Below, piece after piece: positions 1 to 6,864 of a DNA stretch of 24,173 nucleotides. Made by a program: the position numbers and the translations under genes. The notes beneath the pieces were generated by a model. It searched no databases. It was not told where the DNA came from and saw nothing but the letters and a program-made list of their open reading frames with translations. Location: assembly GCA_900540045.1 (NCBI GenBank), contig UQEF01000039.1:1-24173 (forward strand), in the 5' to 3' direction. Position 1 is the stretch's first letter; each line of letters opens with the position of its first letter. This DNA comes from an uncultured Eubacteriales bacterium. Lineage in GTDB: Bacteria > Bacillota > Clostridia > Christensenellales > Aristaeellaceae.

Positions 1-65
1 TCACCAAAAGCGACCATATGGACAGGCTGGAAGCGCTGCTCACTTCGCTTGCGGGAGGGAAATAG
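1..65 (+). CDS. C-terminal end of an upstream protein (partial)
   Basis: The frame that is open from the left edge encodes a peptide ending ALLTSLAGGK and stops at TAG 63-65, one base before the next gene's start codon. The tight spacing suggests it belongs to the same polysaccharide or glycosyltransferase operon. Only about 20 codons are visible, so the product cannot be named. The last codons carry the GGGAGG sequence that serves as ribosome site for the next gene, a usual arrangement in coupled operons. Confidence 0.55.
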   Translation, partial: TKSDHMDRLEALLTSLAGGK

Positions 66-66
66 G

Positions 67-1272
67 GTGCGGGTTTTTCAGCTTAACACCTACTGCGGGG
101 TCAAAAGCACAGGCCGCATTGCGATGGATATCGCCCGGCTGGTGGAAGCCGACGGGGGCGAATGCCGAATTGGCTATGGCGTGCCCGGTATTGCGCCCGA
201 AGCACAGCCCTATGCCTGCTGCGTGGGTGCGCCCTGGGAGCGCAAGCTGCACGGCGCCATGCGAAAGCTGCTGGACGCGGAGGGCTACGGAAGCGTGCTT
301 GGCACGAGGAGACTTATCCGGGATATGGAGCGGTTTGACCCGGACATCATTCATTTGCATAACCTGCACGGCTGCTACCTGAACCTGCCGATGATCTTTC
401 GTGCTCTCCATCGAATGCACAAGCCCGTCCTGTGGACGCTGCACGACTGCTGGCCCTTCACGGGCCACTGTGCCTATTTCGATGCTTGCGGATGCGAGCG
501 CTGGCTCGAAGAATGTCACGATTGCCCTCAGCAGCGCGCCTATCCCGTCTGCATTGGGCTGGATGGGTCCCGCCGCAATTATCAAATGAAAAAGCGGATT
601 TTTACCCAACTGGACCGCCTCACCTTCGCTGCGCCCTGTGAGTGGATGGCAGACCGCCTGCGCGCTTCATTTTTGGGACGGTATCCGGTGAGGGTCATTC
701 TCAATGGGGTCAACCGCGAGATATTCCAGCCCACCCCCGGTGATCTGCGAAGCCGCTACGGACTGGAACGCATGCGCGTGGTGCTGTCTGTGGCTTCCGA
801 ATGGGACGAACGAAAGGGCCTGCGCTATCTGACGCAGGCCGCCCGGGAAATGGGGGAGAACTACCGCTTTGTGGTGATCGGGCTGGAGCAGACGCAGATA
901 GATTCGCTGCCGCAAGGGATGCTGGGTCTTACGCGCACGCGGGACACCGCTGAGCTGGCCGCCTGGTACACCGCTGCCGATTGTCTGGCCAATCCCACCC
1001 TGGAGGACAACATGCCCATGGTGAATCTGGAGGCCTTGGCCTGTGGTACCCCCGTTGCGGTGTTCCGCACGGGCGGCTGTCCTGAGGCGTTGGACGAAAG
1101 CTGCGGCTGTGTGGTTGAGAAGGGAGATGTGACGGCGCTGTGTGGCGCTATTGCGCGCCTGTGCGATGCGAAACCGTCGCTGAACGCCGCCTGCCTTCGC
1201 CGCGCCGCGCTTTTTGACGCGCAGGATACGTTCCGGGCCTATCTTTCCCTGTACAAGGAGCTTTGTTCATGA
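67..1272 (+). CDS. Glycosyltransferase family 4 (GT-B fold)
   Basis: A 401-aa cytoplasmic protein likely to transfer a sugar from a nucleotide-sugar donor to a growing cell-surface polysaccharide. Near the N-terminus is a Gly/Ser-Thr loop (YCGVKSTGRIA) as in GT4 acceptor domains. The block HDCWPFTGHC at residues 126-135 is characteristic of a GT4 subgroup in capsule and exopolysaccharide clusters, and it is followed by several Cys (HDCP). The C-terminal half has the nucleotide-sugar site pattern: TLEDNMPMVNLEALACGTPV, where the second Glu contacts the donor ribose in the family. I chose GTG 67 because GGGAGG lies about 8 bases upstream; an in-frame TTG at 49 has no ribosome site. It directly follows another gene and overlaps the next by four bases (ATGA), so the three are co-transcribed. 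Donor and acceptor cannot be read from the sequence. Confidence 0.87.
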   Translation: MRVFQLNTYCGVKSTGRIAMDIARLVEADGGECRIGYGVPGIAPEAQPYACCVGAPWERKLHGAMRKLLDAEGYGSVLGTRRLIRDMERFDPDIIHLHNLHGCYLNLPMIFRALHRMHKPVLWTLHDCWPFTGHCAYFDACGCERWLEECHDCPQQRAYPVCIGLDGSRRNYQMKKRIFTQLDRLTFAAPCEWMADRLRASFLGRYPVRVILNGVNREIFQPTPGDLRSRYGLERMRVVLSVASEWDERKGLRYLTQAAREMGENYRFVVIGLEQTQIDSLPQGMLGLTRTRDTAELAAWYTAADCLANPTLEDNMPMVNLEALACGTPVAVFRTGGCPEALDESCGCVVEKGDVTALCGAIARLCDAKPSLNAACLRRAALFDAQDTFRAYLSLYKELCS

Positions 1273-2480
1273 ATGTGCTGATGTTGTCGCTGATGTACCC
1301 GGAGGACATGAAAACCCAGGTGGCCCGCGACGCCAGAGACAAGCTGCAAAACCAGATCAACAGCTACCAGCGCGCCTTTGTAGAAGGTATAAAGGCCAAT
1401 CTCCTGCCGGACGAGTGGCTGGAGATTGTCAATGCCCTGCCGGTGGGGGTGTTTCCTCTGCAATACCGGCGGTTGTTGATTCCTTCCGGCTGGCATGACG
1501 AACATGCAATGTATGAGCTGGGATGCATCAACTTGCCCGGAATGAAGCAGTACGGGCGCGCCCGCAGGGCTGCCCGCAAGCTGTCGGCCTGGTGTGCGCA
1601 GGACCCTTCCAACCGCATGGTGCTGCTATATACGATGTATCTGCCCTATTTGCAGGCTGTGGAACGAGTCAGGCGGCGGTATCCGGACCTGAAGGCCTGT
1701 GTGATCGTGACCGATCTGCCCAACGAACTGGGACTGGCGTCTGGCCGGAAGGGCCTGCTCAGGGAAATCGAGTACAAACGCGGACGCAGGAGCATGGAAC
1801 TTTGCCGCAGGATGGATGCTTTTGTGCCGCTCACCCGACCTATGGCGGATGCGCTGGGCGTGAACGGCAAGCCGTGTCTGGTGATTGAAGGACTGATTCA
1901 GCATGGCGAGGACATCATGCTCCCGGCTGAGGGGGCAGGGGAGTCCGGGCGCCTTTCCGTGCTCTACAGCGGAACGCTGGAGCCGGATCTGGGGGTGCCG
2001 GAGCTGCTGGAAGCCTTTGCGTCCCTGCCGGAATACGACCTGTGGATTTGCGGACAGGGAAGCATGAGCGCGGAGGTGACGCGGGCGGCAAAAAGCCATG
2101 CAAATATCCGTTATTTCGGTTTTGTCTCCCATGAGCGGGCGCTGGAATTGCAGGCAAAGGCGGCGCTGCTGATCAATCCACGGTCTCCCAAGGGCGTTTT
2201 CACGCGGTATTCCTTCCCCAGCAAAACGCTTGAGTACATGCGCTCCGGAAAGCCTGTGGTGTGTCACAGGCTTGAGGGGATTCCGGAAGAATATGATCCC
2301 TATCTGCAATACATTGAGGGGGAGGGAGCAGGCGCGATCGTGAACGCCGTGAGAAAAGCCCTCGCCCTGACGCCTGAAGAGCGCCTTTCGCTGGGGCAGC
2401 GGGCCCGCACGTTTGTTCTTGCCAATAAAACGCCCGGAAACCAATGCCGCCGCCTGATGGATTTTCTGCGCAGCCTATGA
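1269..2480 (+). CDS. Glycosyltransferase family 4-like protein
   Basis: A 403-aa GT-B glycosyltransferase, probably the next step in the same surface polysaccharide pathway. It starts with MNVLMLSLMYPED, a usual beta-1 strand start for GT4 enzymes. The C-terminal half shows LSVLYSGTLEP (start of the donor domain), YDLWICGQG, NIRYFGFVSHE and the donor-site block FTRYSFPSKTLEYMRSGKPV, where SFPSKTLEY stands in place of the more common E-x7-E motif. The ATG at 1269 overlaps the previous stop codon (ATGA), showing translational coupling; a TTG six bases upstream is less likely. The gene ends at TGA 2478-2480 with a full-length C-terminus, so nothing has interrupted it. Substrate unknown. It runs into a convergent minus-strand gene with a 6-bp overlap. 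Confidence 0.85.
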   Translation: MNVLMLSLMYPEDMKTQVARDARDKLQNQINSYQRAFVEGIKANLLPDEWLEIVNALPVGVFPLQYRRLLIPSGWHDEHAMYELGCINLPGMKQYGRARRAARKLSAWCAQDPSNRMVLLYTMYLPYLQAVERVRRRYPDLKACVIVTDLPNELGLASGRKGLLREIEYKRGRRSMELCRRMDAFVPLTRPMADALGVNGKPCLVIEGLIQHGEDIMLPAEGAGESGRLSVLYSGTLEPDLGVPELLEAFASLPEYDLWICGQGSMSAEVTRAAKSHANIRYFGFVSHERALELQAKAALLINPRSPKGVFTRYSFPSKTLEYMRSGKPVVCHRLEGIPEEYDPYLQYIEGEGAGAIVNAVRKALALTPEERLSLGQRARTFVLANKTPGNQCRRLMDFLRSL

Positions 2481-2837
2481 CATCGTGCGATAGCTGCCCG
2501 CCTGAAGTTCAGCCTGTTTCAAGCGGGCGATCACCGCGTCGTACTGGCTGTGACGGGTTCGCTGAAAGTCGCCGCGCTGAGGCATGGGACCGCGCGGAAT
2601 TTCAGGAGGCGGGACAGGAAGCGTCTGCCCGGCCGGCGATTCCGTCCGTTTGGAGATGGCCTTCTCACGCTTTGTCAGGGAAGGCGCCGGGCTGGACTGC
2701 GGAGCAGCCGCAGAGGTGTCCAGAACGTCCTCCATGCCGCTTTGGATGTAGGGCAGGCGCACACTTTGGTACTCCAGCCATTTGATTTGTTTTTCGGCCC
2801 CTGTCAGGGCTGCAAATGGCGATACACGATTGGTCAT
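2475..2837 (-). CDS. Conserved-looking hypothetical protein, Pro-rich middle
   Basis: A 120-aa protein I do not recognise. The first 40 residues (MTNRVSPFAALTGAEKQIKW and on to a RLPYIQSGMEDVL stretch) look like a compact helical domain. Residues 45-90 are rich in Pro, Ser and Ala with charged patches and look disordered, and the last part (QYDAVIARLKQAELQAG) is again helical. No signal peptide or membrane segment. ATG 2837 has AAGGAGGG about 9 bases upstream, which decides the start; an earlier in-frame ATG at 2861 lacks one. Its 3' end overlaps the convergent glycosyltransferase by 6 bp. It could be a host gene or the outermost gene of the prophage; its sequence does not tell. Confidence 0.6.
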   Translation of the reverse strand: MTNRVSPFAALTGAEKQIKWLEYQSVRLPYIQSGMEDVLDTSAAAPQSSPAPSLTKREKAISKRTESPAGQTLPVPPPEIPRGPMPQRGDFQRTRHSQYDAVIARLKQAELQAGSYRTMS

Positions 2838-2967
2838 GCACAATTCCCTCCTTACAGGCAAGAAAAAAAGTCACGCTCTCAGAGTATGCGCTGGGGAGGG
2901 GAGGGTGCGAGGGCGGCAGGCCTTGCCGCCGAAGGGCAACCCAAAGATAAACGATAAGATATAAGAT

Positions 2968-3008
2968 AAAAAAAGGGCGCACGCATCATCCCGCGTGTGC
3001 CCTTTTTT
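2968..3008. terminator. Bidirectional intrinsic terminator
   Basis: A 10-bp stem, GGGCGCACGC (2975-2984) with GCGTGTGCCC (2993-3002), has one G-U pair and an 8-base loop. It is flanked by seven A on the left and six T on the right, so it can stop transcription from either side. It sits between the 120-aa gene and the XRE gene. A second small hairpin (GGCGGCA/TGCCGCC, 2912-2930) lies in the same gap without a T run. Confidence 0.8.
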
Positions 3009-3041
3009 GTGAAATGACTCAAATAATGATACAATTTCAGG

Positions 3042-3152
3042 CTTTCGTTTTGCAGTAACCCTTTCGTTTTGCATTGGGTGCATTTGGGTGCAAAATGGGT
3101 GCAGCCGGGTACAAACTGAGGCTTGGTGGGTGCAACACCGAGCTTTCGTTTT
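3042..3152. repeat. Cluster of short direct repeats, helically phased
   Basis: In the roughly 320-bp stretch 2838-3155 that has no gene, this part carries two repeat families. GGGTGCA starts at 3076, 3086, 3097 and 3128, with the variant GGGTACA at 3107, so starts are spaced 10, 11, 10 and 21 bases, close to whole turns of B-DNA. CTTTCGTTTTGCA occurs at 3042 and 3061, 19 bases apart, and its core CTTTCGTTTT recurs at 3143. Such phasing is what arrays of protein-binding sites look like (operators, iterons or integrase arm sites). The bound protein is unknown; the adjacent XRE regulator is one candidate. Confidence 0.65.
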
Positions 3153-3155
3153 CTC

Positions 3156-3395
3156 TTAGCTGGAAGATCGTTCATGTTCTTCCTCGATCAATCTGATCAG
3201 CTCACTCAGCCGCATGTCTAAGGAAGCCGCAATTCTCCAGAGTGTATCAACGTTAGCATTCTTGGTGCCAGTTTCGATCATGGCCAGATGACTGCGCGCG
3301 ACACCTGAAAGCCCGGAAAGTACTTCCTGAGAGATTGCTCGTTGCGTTCTGATGCGACCAATGATCTGACCGGTAATTCGATAGTTGTAATCCAT
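3156..3395 (-). CDS. Small XRE-family HTH transcriptional regulator
   Basis: A 79-aa DNA-binding protein made of little more than one Cro/CI-type helix-turn-helix domain. The pattern is GRIRTQRAISQEVLSGLSG, then VARSHLAMIETGTKNANVDT, then LWRIAASLDMRLSELIRL, which is the five-helix XRE layout with the recognition helix around residues 33-43. ATG 3395 is preceded by GAAAGGGGCT at a good distance; the upstream in-frame ATG at 3431 lacks a ribosome site. A dimerising or sensing domain is absent, so it is probably a simple repressor. The phased repeats just downstream and the paired decamers upstream (3523-3551) are possible binding sites. Target genes unknown. Confidence 0.8.
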   Translation of the reverse strand: MDYNYRITGQIIGRIRTQRAISQEVLSGLSGVARSHLAMIETGTKNANVDTLWRIAASLDMRLSELIRLIEEEHERSSS

Positions 3396-3522
3396 TTCAA
3401 TAGCCCCTTTCTGATAGGCAATTGCCTTCACAAAAGGACCTGTAATTTTCGCGAGAGAAGCCTTACGCTGTTTGGCTCACATTTGCTTTGTGTCGGGTTT
3501 AAGCCAGAGTTGGTCATTCCCT

Positions 3523-3551
3523 CGAACGTGCGATTGAAACCCGAACGTGCG
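3523..3551. promoter_or_regulatory. Paired decamer repeat upstream of two genes
   Basis: CGAACGTGCG occurs exactly twice in direct orientation (3523-3532 and 3542-3551), 19 bases apart, in the 281-bp divergent gap between the XRE gene and the secreted-protein gene. The 19-base offset is close to two helical turns, as for a dimer-pair operator. No other gene or RNA is evident in this gap. Confidence 0.35.
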
Positions 3552-3676
3552 GCAACGTGGGGCTTCTGTAGGCGATAGGAATGCCACCGATAAAGTTGTC
3601 AGCGTTCGCAGACTGGATTTACCGGTGGTGCGGTTATTATATCTACAGGAATTGACCAATGAACGGAGGAATCAAC

Positions 3677-4111
3677 ATGAAGAAGCTACTAGTCTTGATC
3701 CTGACGGTTTGTCTGTTGACGGTGCCCGGCGCTATTGCCTTTGCTGAAGAATCGACAGACCTGCGTGGTTACAGCGATTCAGAATTGCTGACCTTGCTTG
3801 CTGAAGTTCAGGCTGAAATCGCTGCACGGAAAATCGAAAAAACCGCGAATCTAACTGCCGGCACCTACATTGGCGGACGCGACATTCCTGTTGGAACCTA
3901 TATCCTTACAGCTGCCGGCTCCGAAGATGAACATGGCATTGTTTCATTACGTTCCGTCAATGACCCTCTCGATGATTATCCATCCAAGCTGTATGAGCAC
4001 AAGCACGGCGATGACGTATATTCTGTATTTGTAACTATCGAAGAGGGTGACACGCTCATAATCCCCTTCCCATATACGCTGACTATTTCAGCTGGCGTGA
4101 TGTTCAAATAA
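3677..4111 (+). CDS. Small secreted protein with signal peptide
   Basis: A 144-aa exported protein. Residues 1-25 are a classic signal peptide (MKK, then hydrophobic LLVLILTVCLLTVPG, then AIAFA before EES), with no lipobox Cys, so release by signal peptidase I is likely. Next comes a short charged helix (SDSELLTLLAEVQAEIAARK), then a compact beta-rich domain beginning AGTYIGGRDIPVGTYILTAA. The doubled G-T-Y pattern with D-I-P-G-T-Y is seen in small extracytoplasmic proteins of Firmicutes whose function is not known. ATG 3677 has ACGGAGGAA 6-8 bases upstream; an ATG at 3659 is less likely. A terminator follows at once, so it is a single-gene unit. It may be a lysogenic-conversion cargo gene, but that is inference. 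Confidence 0.78.
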   Translation: MKKLLVLILTVCLLTVPGAIAFAEESTDLRGYSDSELLTLLAEVQAEIAARKIEKTANLTAGTYIGGRDIPVGTYILTAAGSEDEHGIVSLRSVNDPLDDYPSKLYEHKHGDDVYSVFVTIEEGDTLIIPFPYTLTISAGVMFK

Positions 4112-4125
4112 CCCATAAGCAACAC

Positions 4126-4160
4126 AGAAACCTCCTGACCTGATGGCCGGGAGGTTTCTT
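4126..4160 (+). terminator. Intrinsic terminator after the secreted-protein gene
   Basis: A perfect 10-bp stem, AGAAACCTCC (4126-4135) with GGAGGTTTCT (4150-4159), begins 14 bases after the stop codon. The following T run is short (TTTAT), so it may be moderate in strength. Confidence 0.65.
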
Positions 4161-4169
4161 TATACGAAA

Positions 4170-4199
4170 AAGGCATGCAGCCCGAAGACCACATGCCTT
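4170..4199 (-). terminator. Intrinsic terminator for the 53-aa gene
   Basis: Read on the minus strand, AAGGCATG and CATGCCTT form a perfect 8-bp stem, followed by a T run (CCTTTTTCG). It lies 16 bases beyond the stop codon of the minus-strand microprotein gene and directly abuts the plus-strand terminator, so the two convergent units are insulated. Confidence 0.6.
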
Positions 4200-4215
4200 G
4201 ACGTTCCGGTTGGAG

Positions 4216-4377
4216 TTAGCATCGACCGCCAGCGGTGATGGCCCACTCCTTGCAAGCATCGACCGCATGGATCAATACTTCCTTGGCATCTTCAGCATCA
4301 GTCTTCATTGAGAAGATAATGCCGGCAGTTGCCAAGCCAAGGGCAACGACGAACTTCCAGTCTACTGTACAGTTCAT
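4216..4377 (-). CDS. 53-aa membrane microprotein
   Basis: A very short gene with strong expression signals. ATG 4377 is preceded by AAAGGAGGT at ideal spacing, and a terminator follows the TAA. The product begins MNCTVDWK, has one hydrophobic segment (FVVALGLATAGIIFSM, residues 9-24), then an acidic and amphipathic tail (KTDAEDAKEVLIHAVDACKE) and ends ITAGGRC. There are three Cys (residues 3, 42, 53). The single membrane segment and lack of a clear cleavage site suggest a membrane-anchored peptide. I do not recognise the family. It could be a small regulator, a toxin-like peptide, or cargo linked to the AT-rich gene upstream, from which it is separated by about 125 bp. The function is open. 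Confidence 0.65.
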   Translation of the reverse strand: MNCTVDWKFVVALGLATAGIIFSMKTDAEDAKEVLIHAVDACKEWAITAGGRC

Positions 4378-4501
4378 AGCCTACCTCCTTTCTGGAACTT
4401 GCGTCCCAATTTCAAAATGGTAGCCTATGTTGCCCAACGTCATTTTTATTTTATCACATTCGCATTGTCATATCAATTTGTTTTATGCCAGCAAAAAAAA
4501 T

Positions 4502-6292
4502 TTACTTCATCCTTTTCTTTTTCGGCGGTAATAGCGGCAGAATCTCGATTGGCATACAGTCCTGTGTCACTGTAAGCGTATTCGAACGCATATATTCAAC
4601 ATCGTCCAACTTACACAGTATATCCTCGACAAATGCATTGGAGCGATCCATATTTGGAAATTTTACGAAGTAGAGTTGAGCATTTAGGAGTTTCCCAGAT
4701 GAATCGAAGCCACAGGGGGTAAAAATCCCACTGTAGTAAGCAATACCACTATAACCATCAACAGAGCTTATCCAAAACAGTCGTCTGTGTTTTTCCCATA
4801 TTGTTCTGTACAGGTTCTCAAAGTCGTAGTTCATGATGCCAAGCTGTTCATTAATGCTTGTATTTTCATCGAGAAACTTAAAGGAACCTAGCAGATAGTA
4901 TAAACAGACGATTGTATTGTTGCGGATTAGCTTCACTTTTTCATATTTGTCATGACCGATATTGTCTTTGTGAAAGTGATGATTTCTGCAGTAGGTACGG
5001 AAGTCATCTAGGCATGCACATACATATTCTTTCCCAGTTTCTGAGATATTCCAACATGCGTCATAGTACCTAAGAAACTGTGCAAGCATTCCGATTTCCG
5101 GTGCAGCCGTTCCCACTCTTTTTCTGTGATAGTATTTTTCTTGCATGCGGAAGCATTGCTCATCATAAGGATCATAACGATATTGTGGTAGGGCTGGATC
5201 AAAGTGATTTTTATTCTTGGTACAAGTATCCCAGTAACACATGCCATCTGCCCCTTTAAAAGCGCTGATATACAGGGCATAGAGCAATTGCTCGACCGAT
5301 TTTAGATAACCAACCACTACCGACGTATAGTCTATACTCAACCCAGACTTGATAGTTCGGAATAAATACTCAGACGTGATGAAGCTTTGTGCAAAATCCG
5401 AATTGCCTATCAGCGCATATCGATACCCGTTTTTAAAGAAAGCTTCAGTTATGATTGCGTGATCATCTTCTGTCAGTGATGAAGGCAATCCGATATAGCG
5501 TTTTTTGCTAAATGTATAACCATGATTGGCGAACATCTTTTCAGAAAGCTCCTCAATGACGAAATTCTTAAATGCCAATATGTTATTCGGCATCAATTGT
5601 GGGGCCGCTTCAAGCGCTATGATGTTTTGTGCCTGATTAATCGCGACTCTCGTTTTTGCTACAAACAATTCATAGAGATCAGCGGAAAACAAAGCTTCGA
5701 AGAATTCCTTTGCAGTTATATTTTTATTGAAGTTGACCATGCCGGGAGCAAGGCAAGTTTTCTCAGTGCTGGACATTTCATTAGTCCAATCGATGCTCCA
5801 TACCTCGTCAACGTGAGTGAGGTGCTCAAAACCCGGTATCGGTTTGTGCTTAAACAAATATGCAGTATCTCTTTCCATCGACGCAGTTTCATGACCTCGA
5901 TACGTGGAATGTGTATACTTGCAGCCGATATTCTTACCATCTCGTTCAAAAACAAACTCCACAAAGGAACTAAGTTCATACTCTCTGTTTGATAAAGTGT
6001 ATTCGCCGAATGTCGTGCCATATCTCCAGTCATTTCTTATTTCCGCTGCATCCAAAAACAATCTGATGATTGGATTAATCAGAAAAACACGCGTACAGCC
6101 TTCAAGAAAATGTTCCTCATCAAGGACATATTGATTGCGGCAGGTCAACATATCGAAGCCACGTTCTGGGGATCGAACCAATTTGCCCCCAGTTCTAAAA
6201 TGATTGTGATCTGCAAGTGAAGAAATGTTGAGAAGGTATTCTTCTATGATTCTTTCGATCTTTATCTGAATACGTTCGAGATCTAAATGCAT
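4502..6292 (-). CDS. Large protein with a HEPN-like RNase motif, possible defence gene
   Basis: A 596-aa soluble protein I do not recognise as a whole. Residues 322-475 resemble a HEPN domain: a first helix with a conserved-type Glu (VVVGYLKSVEQLLYALY, 326-341), a long insert, then RNHHFH at 436-441, which matches the R-N-x3-H (Rx4H) catalytic motif of HEPN ribonucleases, then a basic and hydrophobic helix (KVKLIRNNTIVCLYYLLG). In known families this motif cuts RNA in abortive-infection, toxin and CRISPR-linked proteins. The N-terminal 300 residues and last 120 (SVDGYSGIAYYSGIF and on) are unassigned; the protein ends in a Lys/Arg patch. ATG 6292 has GGAGG seven bases upstream, better than ATG 6313. 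The gene is clearly more AT-rich than its neighbours and has its own strong promoter, both signs of a transferred cargo gene. The HEPN call is motif-based inference. Confidence 0.75.
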   Translation of the reverse strand: MHLDLERIQIKIERIIEEYLLNISSLADHNHFRTGGKLVRSPERGFDMLTCRNQYVLDEEHFLEGCTRVFLINPIIRLFLDAAEIRNDWRYGTTFGEYTLSNREYELSSFVEFVFERDGKNIGCKYTHSTYRGHETASMERDTAYLFKHKPIPGFEHLTHVDEVWSIDWTNEMSSTEKTCLAPGMVNFNKNITAKEFFEALFSADLYELFVAKTRVAINQAQNIIALEAAPQLMPNNILAFKNFVIEELSEKMFANHGYTFSKKRYIGLPSSLTEDDHAIITEAFFKNGYRYALIGNSDFAQSFITSEYLFRTIKSGLSIDYTSVVVGYLKSVEQLLYALYISAFKGADGMCYWDTCTKNKNHFDPALPQYRYDPYDEQCFRMQEKYYHRKRVGTAAPEIGMLAQFLRYYDACWNISETGKEYVCACLDDFRTYCRNHHFHKDNIGHDKYEKVKLIRNNTIVCLYYLLGSFKFLDENTSINEQLGIMNYDFENLYRTIWEKHRRLFWISSVDGYSGIAYYSGIFTPCGFDSSGKLLNAQLYFVKFPNMDRSNAFVEDILCKLDDVEYMRSNTLTVTQDCMPIEILPLLPPKKKRMK

Positions 6293-6433
6293 TGTATTTG
6301 CCTCCAGTTGCAATTATGGCTTCTTTGGTGCATAGGTTTTCTTCCCATACTGTTTTATCGAAGAAATACGCACCCTGAGTTGCTGCTCCTGCTAATATAA
6401 ACATGACTTTGAATTATAAACTGGACACTATAA

Positions 6434-6462
6434 ATTATAGCATTTTGGGAAATATCTAGCAA
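6434..6462 (-). promoter_or_regulatory. Sigma-A type promoter for the HEPN-like gene
   Basis: On the minus strand, -35 TTGCTA (6462-6457), a 17-base spacer and a perfect -10 TATAAT (6439-6434). It would start transcription near 6427, giving an untranslated leader of about 135 bases before ATG 6292. An imperfect dyad (AATTATAAACTGG against AATTTATAGTG, around 6413-6437) overlaps the -10 region and the start point and could be an operator. Confidence 0.6.
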
Positions 6463-6502
6463 GTGCAGGCAAAATCAGCAGTAAGAGCAAAAGAGATCCT
6501 GT

Positions 6503-6853
6503 TCATTGCTGAACAAAATCTCCTTTGATATCCAGAAGCGGTTTGCAGTCATATATGCGTTCTTCTCTTCCTTCGTAAGTGAGGGTAAGCGTAAAACCCG
6601 GATTGGCTTTTACACCCGTCAGCCTTTTGCGGCCACCAGCATAATACTCAGCAGCAAGGCGATCACAGCCTATTGCCAGATAGTAATCAACCGTTCGCTT
6701 CATTGCGTCCGGCAGTTTGCTTATTGCAATCTCTCCGCCTTTTGCGACGAAAAAGAGTTCATCACCGAATTTGAGCTCCAGCCGCTGGATGACCTCTTGC
6801 GGCAGGATCAGAGTGCCGTTCTTCTGGATTACGGCGTTTCCGACAATCTCCAT
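6503..6853 (-). CDS. AbrB/SpoVT-like domain joined to a truncated DUF2442 domain
   Basis: A 116-aa protein. Residues 1-47 (IVGNAVIQKNGTLILPQEV, then RLELKFGDELFFVAKGGEI) fit the swapped-hairpin AbrB DNA-binding fold of antitoxin-type regulators. Residues 84-112 (NPGFTLTLTYEGREERIYDC, then KPLLDIKGDF) look like the start of DUF2442, a small domain often found beside toxin-antitoxin genes, but DUF2442 normally continues for a further 30-40 residues to a W-x-DG-type end. Here the frame stops at VQQ, and I see no continuation downstream. The gene is therefore probably cut short, and the AT-rich segment with the HEPN-like gene begins right after it. GGAGGT sits four bases before ATG 6853. It is the last gene of a tightly packed minus-strand string. 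Confidence 0.65.
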   Translation of the reverse strand: MEIVGNAVIQKNGTLILPQEVIQRLELKFGDELFFVAKGGEIAISKLPDAMKRTVDYYLAIGCDRLAAEYYAGGRKRLTGVKANPGFTLTLTYEGREERIYDCKPLLDIKGDFVQQ

Positions 6854-6864
6854 AATACCTCCAT

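Noticed and set aside
1626..2444. 272-codon minus-strand frame over the second glycosyltransferase
   Set aside because: It lies opposite a well-supported family-4 glycosyltransferase and has no ribosome site; a product of high GC content.
2879..3175. 98-codon minus-strand frame with a Cys/His cluster (CTHFAPKCTQC)
   Set aside because: The Cys codons come from the TGCACCC repeats, the frame runs through a terminator and there is no ribosome site, so the zinc-ribbon look is likely chance.
3432..3676. tRNA or small RNA gene in the divergent gap
   Set aside because: No cloverleaf or long stem with terminator could be found; only the decamer pair stands out.
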